The notes beneath the pieces were generated by a model, which did no database searches, had not been told where the DNA came from, and was given only the letters and a program-made list of their open reading frames with translations. Positions 34,600 to 46,702 of a DNA stretch of 64,000 bases are shown here, in pieces. A program made the position numbers and the translations under genes. Every line of letters starts with the position of its first letter. Positions within the stretch are counted from its first letter, which is position 1. Source of the stretch: Loripinus fragilis (Eukaryota > Mollusca > Bivalvia > Lucinida > Lucinidae); NCBI GenBank assembly GCA_964019695.1, contig OZ026522.1:18288687-18352686 (forward strand), in the 5' to 3' direction.

Positions 34600-36245
34600 T
34601 AGTGTGTAAATAGGTTTTGTAACTGCTGTGGCAGAGTAAATTTTGGCCTTCCTTACAATGGAATGAGATAGCTTGCATTAAGTATAATTTTTTGTATTTA
34701 CATCCATTTAGACCTGCATTAAGAAACCACTTGTATTAAACAACACTGTGTCTAAGTGACCAATTTTCAAAGCCCGAAGTCCATAGTCTGTTGCTAACTT
34801 TTGAGCAATAAGCAATCCTTTAAACTGTATTTGTTTTGATGGTGTTTGTACAATTGATCCTATCCTGAAGTGACAGGTTCACTGTATGCACACTTTGAGC
34901 CAGTAAATGTTAGCTTGAAAATTAGAAATTTTAGATTCAAGTCTTACACAAGCCCTTTCTAACAAATAGTAGTTGTGCCCAAGCCGACGGTTAGTTACCG
35001 CCGTCCTGGACACCTAATTTATTGGTTGACACGAGCATTTTTCAATGTTCGGACCCTGACAGCTTAGTCACATTGCAGCATTGTATACATTAGTCTCTCC
35101 TCTGCAGCAGTTCAAGGGTCACTAGACAGGTATGAATTGTAAGGAATAAAATATTGTCAACACTAAGTAAATAAATAAGTAAGATAAACCCAACAGAAAA
35201 GTTTGCATGAGTGCACCAGTCCGAACCATGCAAAAGTAATTGTTTGTAATTTCAAAAAATAATATTATAAGGGGATGGCCCCAATATTAGTTCATTTATA
35301 TCAATGATGAGTGTATGTGACACATAAGATTACCCACAACCCCTATTAATTGTCTTTTGGAAAAGAAAAGGCCAAGTAGCAATGGGCCTTGGCTAAAGCC
35401 CTTATAAATAAATAAATATTTGTAATATATATGGGTTTGTGTATATACGCGTGAACAAGCATACACAGGTATGAGCACGCGTATAAGCATGAACAGTTAA
35501 GTTTGACTAATCTAGTCAGTTTGGCTATACGCACCCTTTTCAATAACCGGCCCGGTCACTTTCAAAATTATTGTTCACCCAAATATAGCTAAAATGATCT
35601 TTATGTGTCACATACTAGCTAGGTACATGTTCATTATTCTTTTTATGTTGAGTATAGAACAAGCATTCATTGAGGAGGTACATTTCGTCCGCTTTCAAAT
35701 GTTTCAGGTATAGGTTGTTTTATATGTGATCAAGCAGTGTATATTCCGGTTTCATCCACATTCCCCTTTGCAATGAATTTAGACATTTTGTGTCAGATCA
35801 AACCATCATTTTGATGAAAGAAAGCTCCCATTTTCAATCCTTTTATTTTGACCAGCTAATTCCCCCCAAACAAGATTGCATTTGACCATCCCATAGGGGA
35901 TTCGGTCAGGGCACTCCTGTTTGAACATATTCCGCTCTACCCAGCCCCGCTCTAGCATGCCGCACAGTATCGGTATATTTTATATTAAGGCCCAAACTTA
36001 TGAGTTAAAGAACTGTAAACCAAAGCCACTCATTTATAGCTTGGCTAGATGTTAAATGAATTGTGGCCGTTTATAGTAAGAATCAGGCTGTAGTCCCGTA
36101 GGTCCAAATGCTTGTCACACATAGAATTTTAAATTTAAGTAATACTGTTGGTCATGAATTACAAATTAAACTCCTCCAATGATGTATTGTTCTATCCACA
36201 TAAATGTTTTAATTTGTATTGATGAGAAGAGAAAAATAATATTTA
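34600..36245. other. no gene seen
   Basis: AT-rich, apparently unique sequence with no supported exon, RNA gene or long repeat. Confidence 0.45.
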
Positions 36246-36248
36246 AAT

Positions 36249-36571
36249 TCATTCCTGATTTGACTGCTCGGCATTAAACTCATACCTTGGTTATATCGTC
36301 TTTTGTGATTTTTACAGCTGGTCCAGTCTGTCGTTTTGCCAACGACAACAAATCGATCCACCGTGCTGACGAACAACACTTTACACAAAAACTCAGCACA
36401 TTACACAAGAAAAGGATACATCCTGGTTCAGCTGGACAAGAGTTAAAACAAAAACTGTATGTTTGCTTTAAAAACATCCGAAAAAAGGCTTTTTTTCTTC
36501 CAAAATCTCATGCACTGGCTCATATATGCTCAGTTTTTCAATTGGGGTCCCAGAAAGAGCACATTTTGTAA
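36249..36571 (+). pseudogene. second copy of the 69-bp segment joined to an open frame
   Basis: 36249-36317 duplicates 28681-28749. Here TTTTTACAG is followed by CTGGTCCAGTCTGTCG instead of a donor. A frame remains open to 36571 (94 codons, with HRADEQHFTQKLSTLHKKR-like composition). If the segment is a first exon, this would be a spliced retrocopy; if it is an intron end, the base after ACAG would be an exon start. CATGCACTGGCTCATATA at 36508 is a MITE end, so the 3' part is not conserved coding. Confidence 0.4.
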
Positions 36572-36579
36572 AAGGCTAC

Positions 36580-37086
36580 TGAAAGGGCCGGTAACTGACC
36601 ACCAGCCGCCATCATGTTAGCAAAGGGCACCCGGTTTGTGACGTCACTATAGTAGCGTTTATCGATGTTCGAATTGAACCATATGTATAGTTTCTACAGT
36701 GGGAATTTAAGTACGATTCGAAGTTGGCCCAGGTCATACTCACTTACCTTTTAAGGCCTTGAGCTGGCTATAGACCCCCTCCCTCTCAAGGGGAATTTCG
36801 TACACTATGATTTTCTGAAACTACATTACATAATACACAAAAGAAAAGATGTTAGCCCTCTGAGAGTGGCAGCGTTAACGTGTAGCATCACGTTATATAC
36901 GTTACCGCCAAAAATAGCATTAAACGTCCCTGATATTGTCTCAATCATGACATGTTCATATATATTTGCATGCTGACACATGTTTTTCAACTTCTTATAA
37001 CACAGTAATTACCGTTGTATGCGTTAATTAGTGTTTCCTGCGTTATTTCCGAGTATCAGTATGGTATTTTTTGACTATATGTGCAT
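36580..37086. other. no gene seen
   Basis: No exon supported. The GC-richer stretch at 36580-36660 (GCCGGTAACTGACCACC, GACGTCACTATAGTAGCG) holds a CRE-like TGACGTCA motif but no adjacent gene. Confidence 0.4.
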
Positions 37087-37088
37087 TA

Positions 37089-37995
37089 CGAGAGTCAGTC
37101 AAAAATAACTGAGAGTTGATTCATATCTCTTACATAGGCTAACGTACATTAGTGAAATTTGGCACTTGCATGCAATGAACTGTCCTGCGTTAGAATATGC
37201 AATATACAAGACCATGCAAAGTATAGATTGTTGTTGCTTAGCAACCAAAGAATGTGAAATAACGTCATGCGTTCACACTGGAATATAGCGTTGCCATGGA
37301 AACGCTATACAAAATTTAAGCTACATCAACTTGTGCATTTGTTGCGAGTACAGTATGTGAATATATTTTGTAAAATGCAACAACTGTGATTTTAATTAAT
37401 TAAAAGGAAAATTAACTAAATTTTCTGAAAATTTCACCGCAAAATATACCACACCCACCAGTTACGGTTCATTTTAGAGCAAAATTATCAACTAAGTATC
37501 ATATAATATGACCATTTCATTGTATTTAGTTATTGGTTTTGACATCTGAATGCATATCATAAATATTTACAGGAATAAACTGTTGCCAAAGCACCAGAAT
37601 CTGACCTTTTAAATAAAATTAGAATTTCTATCGATTTTGGTTGCTAGGCAACGAATTTCGCATGTATTGTATTTACTATCTATTACGCTTCTTCAAAATA
37701 TTGCTAACACATTATTTTATACAATTGGGTAGATAAAAGGCCCGTTTTTATACTGTTTTAGATTTGAAATGATTTTAAATTCAAGGCTGCTTAGTCAGAA
37801 GTGTCGTCAGCGCGAACGCACATCGCTGAGAGACGGTCTTCGGTTGCCTAGCAATAGCGCATTGAATATAATAAGACGTCAACTTCTATGTGTAATTAAG
37901 CCCAAAGGTTCATTCTATATGTGTATAAAGTTTCAGCCAAAACTGCCAAACCAGTAAAAAGATATTAACCAACTCTCAGTTATGACTGACCCTCG
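37089..37995 (+). mobile_element. 907-bp mariner-type deletion derivative
   Basis: CGAGAGTCAGTCAAAAATAA begins the element and the complement of CGAGGGTCAGTCATAACTGA ends it, both flanked by TA (37087-37088, 37996-37997). The TIR sequence GAGRGTCAGTC...ACTGAGAGTTG is of mariner style. At 907 bp it is shorter than a full mariner (about 1.3 kb), and I find no DDD-type transposase. A 62-codon frame near the right end (37769-37957) is too short to matter. Confidence 0.8.
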
Positions 37996-38249
37996 TACAT
38001 CTGTCACAGAATATAGTAAATCAATAAGGCTGCTTTTGTACTTCTTTTAGCAAGGTATTCATTTAATAAATGCCTTGAGCTTTAACTGTTATGTGTGTTA
38101 CCAAATGATACATAAGTTATTCTGAGTATCTGTATAGCAGTTGTTGACTATACATGTATAAAGTCTGTTAGAGAATTTAGAAAATTTATAAGACTGAAAT
38201 AAATTGAAATTCGTTATGAATTGATAGTGACTTAAACTAATATTATAAT

Positions 38250-39610
38250 GTGATCTATCAGCCTTCGCTGTTAGCTCACATAAACAGTAGATACCATGCA
38301 TTTAAATGGGAAGTCCTGAAAGACAGTCTCTGTGAAACAGCTAAGTTCTGGGCAAGGTATATGGATATAGTTCAGATGGTGTTGACACTGATTAGGGCTA
38401 CAAGGAAAACAGTTTTGAATTGCATGTCAGCTCTATCTGAATGCCTTGTTCCCAATGTTCATTGCAAACGACCACAACAACTACGCACAATATGCACCTG
38501 TGTAACTGATTACATCATAAATTTGTCTGATACACATCGCAGATGCAAAGTACTTCTCGAACAAAATGGGTTAAGTGTGTCACAACCATTGGAGAAAAGC
38601 TTTTGACATAACTATCAGGCAAACAATAAAGGAGTATTATAGGCTTCAGCAACTAGAACTATGCTTCGTACTACAGATTGAATGGTATATTACTCATCAC
38701 ATTAGAGCTAAATATATTGAAACAACTCTTCAATGCACTGAAATGAAATACAAATGTATTCAATCTGCTCAGATGCAAAGTAGAACGAGTACTAGAGGCA
38801 GTTTCAGGCTTCACCAATCCTTTTAGTTCTAGTTTTGAAGACAATGATCTGTACTTTTTGTCTTGCGGTGCTCGTGCTAAGCCATAGCTAAGGTTCTTAT
38901 TGAGGCTATTGACATTGGCAGGAAGGCTTTTGCAGATTTCATTGACTCACTTTTAGTTAACAAATATGTCTTTCAGAACCCCATAAAATGCTACAAGCTA
39001 ATAAAGTTTTGAGGCTTGCAAGGTCAAGCAAGAAGAAATTGTCCAATTTACAAAACGTAAACAGCCAGATGAGTGCTTAAAGGAGCGTCTTTGGTCAGCA
39101 CGACCCTCTTTCTATTGGACATAATGTTGACATTGAGTTGACACCGCCGTTCCTTCTGGGACCTGTACCATGGCCACTATCAACTCCTGATAGAATTTCC
39201 ACCAAAACTGACAAGTCCAAACATCCACATGGCTTGCAATCCAACATTAGACTGGTCATGTAGTGATGCACATAACTTTGATGGTCATGCCATAGCTACA
39301 CAGCATAATAGCTTTTCCTTTTACCTTCAAGGATCTGATGGCACCAGTATTCAACCAGGGACTAAAGGCAGGGCATGTTGGTTTTGTCACTGATACATAT
39401 ATACAATGTATAAGCAGCAATCTATAAAGTCTATAAAGTCTTACAAACGTTCTCACAGAGGATAACCTGGGTGTTTTGTTCAACAATGGTGTATGCAACA
39501 ATAGGTGCACCTTCCGAATGTCCTCAACATAGGCCAGGGGAAGAGATCTACAGTAATACACTGTTAAACAGATTGTGACACTACAAATGTACCGATGTGT
39601 TAGTACCACG
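38250..39610 (+). pseudogene. broken copy of a TE-associated invertebrate protein family
   Basis: Successive frames read like one protein with several frameshifts and stops. FKWEVLKDSLCETAKFWARY and IRATRKT come first (38290-38420), then INLSDTH and HHIRAKY (to 38720). EDNDLYFLSCGARA follows near 38840, IEAIDIGRKAFADFIDS near 38905, LLGPVPWPLSTPD near 39155, and traces such as VTDTY (39385). The order and motifs match a widespread uncharacterised family seen in repeated copies in molluscs and cnidarians, which has a conserved LGPVPW motif. The copy is clearly dead. A later part of the same family lies on the opposite strand at 42996-43480. Confidence 0.6.
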
Positions 39611-39619
39611 GGAAGGTTG

Positions 39620-39990
39620 CTCCTATCAAACTGATAGAGAACCCCTCCCCACTAGTTCATCAACACGCTAAGCAGGGTAGGAAAACAAACAAAATATTGC
39701 CCTAGGCACTTATTAGTGACATGAAGCCCTAACATGTGCTATTTATGTAAATGTGAATAAGCTGTAGTATGACATGTTTCAGAAAAAAGTACCAATGCCA
39801 TACACATATACTATTTCAAATGGCATGAACATGAGCTTACCCACACCCTGCTTTTCTGTCCTGAAGATGTACATGCAAAGATTAAACTATCAAATCTTTC
39901 CCATGGAAAGAAGTGAGGCTATCCAGCTATGGACAAAATGTGTGCAAAATAAATGGGAAGGAAATCTAGTAACCCTGGGTGAAAGAAAAC
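39620..39990. other. no gene seen
   Basis: A 79-codon frame (39774-40013) has no recognisable motif. The interval lies just outside the first satellite block of the foldback complex. Confidence 0.4.
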
Positions 39991-39994
39991 TTGA

Positions 39995-40470
39995 TTGTGC
40001 CACAGAATTATAATTCACAGTTTGTGTGATATGGGGTTACCATGTCCAAAACTCAACAACTCAAACCTTATAAAAGATAGAAACATACTATTTGCAGTTT
40101 CCAAAAGGTACATAAACACTCTTTGATACAAAATGAATTAGTAAGCACATTCACATTAAAAAATTTCAAACAATATCAGTTTCATAAATCATTTATATAG
40201 GAATAATAAAAGAAAATGTAACAAACGTAACATTTTGGGGTGCATATTTGTTTTCAAAGGTCCATATCTGTGATGCAAAAATAGCTTATTTGGATGATAT
40301 AGCCAATTTGGAAATCTTACCTAATGATTTTCACTTTTCAGAAGTCATGTTATTTACTAAAAGTATCTAAGATGTTGATTGGTAATATACAAGGTAATGG
40401 TGTCATTACCAGAGAACTAGCATATTGCAAAATACTTGCAAGGTGTTTCGGATGGAGGAAAAATAAGCTG
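39995..40470 (+). repeat. left copy of a 470-bp direct repeat flanking the complex
   Basis: TTTGTGTGATATGGGGTTAC, AAAAGATAGAAAC, TTTGTTTTCAAAGGTCCATA, CCAATTTGGAAATC and TTGCAAAATACTTGCAAGGT recur in the same order and orientation at 48715-49200, with moderate divergence. The interval between the two copies holds the RT fragment and the foldback structure. Confidence 0.65.
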
Positions 40471-40553
40471 TGTTGGAAAATTCTTTAAACCCTTGGATAA
40501 TATACGATAATATAATATAAATTTTAAATATTAATAATGTTTATTTTGGCAAT

Positions 40554-41349
40554 ATGGTTTGTCAAATATACCCTTCAGAGCTCCAACTAAATAAAGCCAA
40601 TGCCTCTGATACCGAAGCCACATTTTTAGACTTGCATTTGTCAATTTCTAATGATATTGTTTCTACCAAAATTTATGATAAACGTGACAACTTTGATTTT
40701 GAAATTGTCAATTTCCCATTTTTAGATGGTGATGTACCTCGTTCTACATACTATGGAGTCATATCTCTCAACTCATTCGTTTTGCTAGAGCATCTAGCTA
40801 TGTTGCTGACTTCAACACTCGCAATAAATTGTTAACTCAGAAACTTCTTAAACAAGGCTATCGGTATCATAAACTTCGCAAAACATTTTCAAAATTTTAT
40901 AGACGATACTATGATTTGATTTCTAAATTCCAAGTTGGACTTAAATCTCTCTTGCGCCAAGGACTTTAGGAACCTGATTTCTATGGTGACTTGGTGTATA
41001 AATTTAAGAAGATTGTTGGCTCTAATAATTGTTCAGCGCAGTTCATTAAAATAATTTCCCATTATAAAAAGATTGGCGATAACATTAATGTATTGCAACA
41101 GACTGCATGCTTGGTAGTCAACCCAATCACGGTTGGCAATTTTGCTTTCCTCTTTTATTGCACGCTCTATGATGGTTCGGACTTAAAGACTTATCTATTG
41201 ATGAGATGGTAAGGGCCTGATGCTTTGGCTGTTTGTTGAGCCCACCGGGGTTTACCTGTTGGATTTCTTTTGCTCTGGTATTAAGTTTAATTTACTGTTG
41301 AGTCCTTATCCTTCAGACTCTATGACGGTTCCGACTTAAAGACTTATTA
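40554..41349 (+). pseudogene. retroelement reverse transcriptase C-terminal fragment (Penelope-like?)
   Basis: The first frame (40554-40760) contains FLDLHLSISN and KIYDKRDNFDFEIVNFPFLD, similar to the post-palm region of Penelope-like reverse transcriptases. A one-base shift near 40765 moves to the frame reading LIRFA...FNTRNKLLTQ and KQGYRYHKLRKTF. An internal stop follows near 40969, then FYGDLVYKFKKIVG and NVLQQTACLVVNP. It is a 5'-truncated, inactivated copy. A 155-bp tandem duplication (GGTTCGGACTTAAAGACTTA at 41172 and a near-copy at 41327) ends where the foldback structure begins. The 3' part resumes at 47417. Confidence 0.65.
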
Positions 41350-42995
41350 GACTTCAAGCTAAAAAAGGTCCTGCTTCCCCCCTAGGGAATTTTGCAGACA
41401 TATCCTATATTGAAGAAAATTTCAAGTCGCATCTTTTTAGAGATGTTTGCACTCGGTGCTCCGGGGCGTTAGTCTCTGACAGCCTGTTACATATGTTACT
41501 GTAATGAACTAAGGAAAAAATCAAAATGAAAGTTTGAGCTACAGAAAGAAGACATTAAACCATCTTATTATTCAAATTTCTTATGTAGTTTGCAAGCCGG
41601 ATGCCTAAGCTACATAAAAGCAGCATTCTAAACAAAATTACAGCCTTCAATGGTGTTATATGCGTTACATAGATTAATTAAATTTCCCTTTGAAAGTTGA
41701 AATCGTGACTAACATTATTTTATTTTACAGACGATTTGTGCATTTATACAAGTGTTTTTAATCTTAGTTTACTAAAATACTCATTTGGCTAATAGAAAAA
41801 AAACAAAGATTGCTTTTCTATCTCAAATACATTGTTTTATATGAGCTATTAAACAACCCTACCCCCAATTTTAAGCATCCAATTTTGGTATCTATTATTG
41901 AAGAAAAAATATATGAAAGTATTTGACGCTCGTAGATATCTTACATTTTTGGCACTGTCTTGTTAATGCGAAAAAGAATCATACATTTGCAAGTTTGACA
42001 TCAGGATCAGAGCACTTATTAAAGTATGTAACGTATGTTACATGGCATAATGAATGAGCAAGCAAATTTTCTTGGAAGTAAGAGATGATATTTCAGAAAA
42101 ATACCATTTTTCACATGTTTTCCTATTAATCTCTAGCCTCTGGTGCCTTAGTCTTAGTAATTACAGTCATTGCTGATAACAAGCCCATGGAATTGTGTAA
42201 CCTATGTTTTATATAACCTTTTTAATCACATATTTCCTAATGCCTATAATATTAAAATATAAAGATAGAAAATAATAGTTTTCATTTAAATGACACAAAT
42301 AATAAATATTCCAATTAAATAAAATTATTCAAAAACAATCTTTATTCAAGTCACCCTCACAATGTCTATCATTGTGTCTGCTTCTATGGCAAAATAATCA
42401 CCCATTTCATCACAACCAGTAGAATCATGGCACAGTATTAGGACTGCAAACTGAGTACAATCCTGTTCCTCTCCACCCCTTTGGGAATTGTGCAGACATA
42501 TCCTACCTTAAAGAACAATTCAAGCTTCATCAAATAAGAGATGTTTGCACTCTATTAACTGGGGGGGGGGGGGGTTAGCCTGTAATGGTATGATACGTAT
42601 GTTACTATATCAATTTAAGAATAAATGAATTGAAAGTCTGAGAAACAGAAAGAAGACATAAAACTATCTATTTATTTGAATTATTCATGTAGTTTGCATG
42701 CTGAATACCTTGATACATAAGAAAAGATTTTTAACAAATAAACAGCTTCCTATGGTGTTATATGTGTTACATTAATTAAGATTACTTTTTAAAATTGGTA
42801 ATTGTGACAAACATCACTTATAAGCATTTCGTGTGATCCTCCTCTTTTGCCATCAAAAGACTTAATTTTCTTTGTATGTGTGGCCAGTGTCAGCGTCAAA
42901 CAACTTGACTCAGCAAAACTTGAATCCTTAGCATTCTTCAAAAGCAGAAACAGCATGTCCGTGTCATGGGATCAAACACCTGATTAAATATGGGT

Positions 42996-43480
42996 TTAAT
43001 GCCATTTAACATATATGCATACAATGGAGTATGACTCTGTTATATATCTCTTCCTGTGAAGTGGCAAGAGCAATTTAACTGCAGCTGCCTCTGCATCCGT
43101 GCTAGTCAAATGATAACTTTGCTCTGATTTTGCAAAATCTATGTCTCTACCGTGTACCTCTAAGAATACTTTAAGATTTCTGACATTGGTCAAACAGAAA
43201 TTTAATAGGCTGCTTTTTTGCATCATTTGCCATGGAACCTATCCAGTCTTTTGGTGCTTAAGTCCTCAGGTCTTAGATCAATAGTATTTTGCTGCGCGAA
43301 AAGTTTTCTTTAGTTACGATATTGACTCTTGATGGTTTTGGTAGACCGTCTGAAACAATTTCTGTTACACCTTGAAAGTTATCTGGTTTAAGAGAAAGAA
43401 TATGAAGTTGGACATTGCCATCAATTATGTTTGCAGTTGGTTGTTTTTTGATGTCAGTACATTGAAGCATGTCTTAAAAT
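42996..43480 (-). pseudogene. second fragment of the LGPVPW TE-associated family
   Basis: On the minus strand the frame from 43470 contains ANIIDGNVQLH and VTEIVSDGLPKPSRVNIVT. After a break the frame from 43226 contains FLEVHGRDIDFAKSEQSYHL and TSTDAEAAA. In the family these follow the LGPVPW region, so this is the downstream half of the protein whose upstream half appears at 38250-39610 on the other strand. The central position suggests cargo or the decayed coding part of the foldback element. Confidence 0.5.
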
Positions 43481-45125
43481 AATGTAAAACATATGATTTC
43501 TCAGTTTTTGCAGCCATATCATTAGCTGTTGCATTCAAAAGAAGAAAAGTGGACTATAGGTAGAATGGGATAACCAGTAGTTAGTCTATATTATGTTCTA
43601 TGGAAGATTTATACAGAGTAAACAAGTTGATAAGGTGCCTCATTTCATGATCCATTGAAAACACTGAAATTGAAAACACTTGCCTCTGACTGTGTAATCA
43701 AAAGGGATGTCACAACAATGCCCTTGCTCATTTATTATGACGAGTTATATATGTTACATCCTTTAATAAGCACTCTTATCATAGAAACTTAGTGAATAAT
43801 TGAATTGAAAGGGTCTATTTTGCGCTCTGTTCATCCTGCATTTCATTGCTTTACCTGCTGTGATACATCTAGTTCGTTTTTCTGAAGGGAAAGAGTTACC
43901 TCGGTTTCAGCACTTCAGAAGTACTACGACTTCAAATAAGTTTTTGAATGCTTGGGGAAAGATAATAAGTGCAGAGACATTATTAGATGAAAATATGTCG
44001 GTATCATGTATGGAAAGGCTACATTTATAAAAGTTAACCAGCTAAGATATGATTCTTTATCACAGAAATATCAAGGTACATCAGTCCAGGTACTCATTGC
44101 TCTTAATGGCATAGTTTTCCTCCTTGTAAAGCTTTAGTCTTTCTCCTACTTGCAGAGTATCACTTGAAACACATACTCAAAGAGCCAACTATTAGGAATT
44201 CATATCAGTTTCCGAATGATCCAAGCCACGAATGGCAAAATTGGAAAGTTGAAAGTGGCTAATCAATTTTGAGTCGACTGGTGGTAAAATTGAATAACAG
44301 TAAATGATTGAAATATTGTGTTATGATTCTACTAGTTGCAAGGAGGCGTGTGATAAAAATGATTACCACAGAAGCAGACAACGACAAACGTTTAACACGA
44401 GTGTTAAATCGATGAGAAATAGTTTGGACCATTTCATTTATTGTATTTTCTTGTAAAAATGTAAAACTATCTTTTCTATTTGTGCCTCTATATTTAGCAT
44501 TATATGCACAGTATTAGGAAATGTGTCCAAAAGGTCATTGATAACATCTGTAAGAACAGTCCATGGGCTTGATAATCAGAAATGAATATAATTTCTAGCA
44601 TTTTGGCACCAAAGACTTATAAGTACAAATTAAGTGTCCTGATCTTAAACTTAATGACATCTTGCAGATATATGAGCAAGAGAGACTAAGAAAATGAAAA
44701 ATATCCACACGCTGTAATCGCTTTCATGTGTTTTACTTAAACGGTAATAACCAAATTCGCTTCTCTGTAAAACTGGGAGTAGGACTGTGTATTAGCTCCT
44801 ATAAGACAATATATTTAAGATAGAAAAGCAAACTTGGTTTTCCTATTCATCAATTGAGTATATGTTTGTAAAATCTAATAAAACAGTTTGAAACCAAGTC
44901 ATAGTAGTTGTTTAACTAAATGACGATAGCCGTAATTATAGCTTTTACATTATAATAAGGTTCACGTAACGCACATAACACCATAGTTAGCCATATTAAT
45001 GTTAAACAGCTTCCATATGTAGTAAAGACATCCAGTATAAAGACTATAAGAATGTCAATTTATTAGATAATTTTAATGTCTTCTTTTAGTGGCTCAAACT
45101 TTCAAATTTCTTATTCTCAAATTGA
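43481..45125. other. foldback interior, no gene recognised
   Basis: AT-rich sequence between the protein fragment and the right-hand reverse units. 44880-45120 is the reverse counterpart of 41500-41720 (TTAACTAAATGACGATAGCC, GTAACGCACATAACACC). No intact frame. Confidence 0.45.
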
Positions 45126-46389
45126 TATAGTAACATATGTAACAAGCTGTTACAGGCTAACGCCCCGACTTACAGAGTGCAAACATTTCTTATTAAATGC
45201 ACCTTGAATGGTTTATTAAGATGTAATATGTCTGCAGAATTCCAAAGGGGATTAGAATGGAGCAGGCCTTTACTCAGCTTGATGTCAAAATACTGTTTGA
45301 TGATTTTACTTATCACGCTAACATATGTAACGCTCTCTGATCTTTAAAACTTGATGACAACTAGCAGAGATCTATAAGTCTTTATCATACGAGCCAGTTT
45401 AAAATCCCTAAACAATGTAAGATATCCAACAGCTGCGAGTTTTTTCACGTTTTTAGCTCAAACTTACAAACTACATTTCCTTTATTTGATATAGTAACGC
45501 ATGTAACACGCTGTTTTAGACTAACGCCCCAACATAGAGAGTGCAAACATCCCTTATTCGATGCAGCTTGAGTTGTACTATAAGAAGGAATATGTCTGCA
45601 AAATTCCCTCGAGGAGATTAAAACATTTTAAGGCATATCTTACGTAAAGACAATGAGCTTGACCATTCATACCATCAGGTAACATATGTTACAGGCTCTG
45701 ATATTAAAAATTTTGCAACAAACTTGCAGATTTATGAGTCTTTTCATATAAGCAAGTAAATCCCAAACAATGAAACACATTCCTCAACTGCCAATATTGT
45801 TTAACTATTTTTACTTTAGTTTTAATACCAAACATTTCACCTTAAACATTGGTAGGGGTAGGGTTGTTTAATTGCTCATTCAAGAAAAAATATTTAAGCT
45901 AGGGAAACAAACTTTAATTTTTCTGTTAGCCAATTGCATATGCTAGTCAGACATGGTTAAAAATATTTTGCAAAACTCACAGAGAGATTGTGAATGTAAA
46001 TGATGTTAGCCACACTTGCAAATTTTAATGGGTTATCTGATTTATGTAACGCATATGACACCTTAGGAAGCCGCAATTTTGTTAAATGGCTGTCATACGT
46101 AATTAAGATAAACAGTATGCAGACTATATGAATGATTTTTAAAAATAAATATTTTAATGTCTTTAAGGACCTCGGACAGTCTTAATGAAAGATTGCCCAT
46201 AAAAATGACCAGAGAAAAGTTTCAAAGAAAATGATATTTTTTCTATGAAAAAGATAGTAGGTTCAACCCTCGACTTATCCACAAAAGCCGTTTTCTCATT
46301 GGACAAGTACCAATTGAAAAATATGGGTTGAAAACTCCGTTTTTGCTATTCAACATATAGAAAATAGAAAAAGTTTTACTGAGGTGCTT

Positions 46390-46492
46390 TCCCCCCCCCC
46401 CCGTGACCAAACTAACCCTTTTGCATACAGTTGTAGTTTTACATTCCACACATCATATAAAAACGGCATGTTTGGTCACGGGGGGGGGGACG
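46390..46492. repeat. poly-C / poly-G hairpin
   Basis: A run of about 13 C followed by GTGACCAAAC (46391-46413) faces GTTTGGTCAC followed by a run of about 9 G (46469-46489). The complementary homopolymer ends give a very stable stem around a 55-base loop. Lies inside the 1,061-bp element. Confidence 0.65.
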
Positions 46493-46657
46493 CTGTCAAA
46501 ATGCTCAAAAACACTTTATTATAAAAACTTATTAGGGACTTTTTTTGTAAAAACCTGTAGGTAAATATCAATTGGCAATGGCATATATCAGGGCTTTAGT
46601 TATGAGTGCTTACAAAGAAATGAATTGTCCCATTTCTTAACCAAAACATTATGTTGT

Positions 46658-46702
46658 GGGTACTCAAAAGAACCATCGCAATGAGACGGTTCTTTTAAGC
46701 AC
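46658..46702. repeat. single GTACTCAAAAGAACC hairpin
   Basis: TACTCAAAAGAACCATCGCA and ATGAGACGGTTCTTTTAAGC form an imperfect palindrome, the same core as the arrays at 4.4 kb and 34.4 kb. Confidence 0.6.

Noticed and set aside
36500..36530. Ninth copy of the 240-bp MITE
   Set aside because: Only one terminal 20-bp segment (CATGCACTGGCTC) is recognisable; no body or other end.
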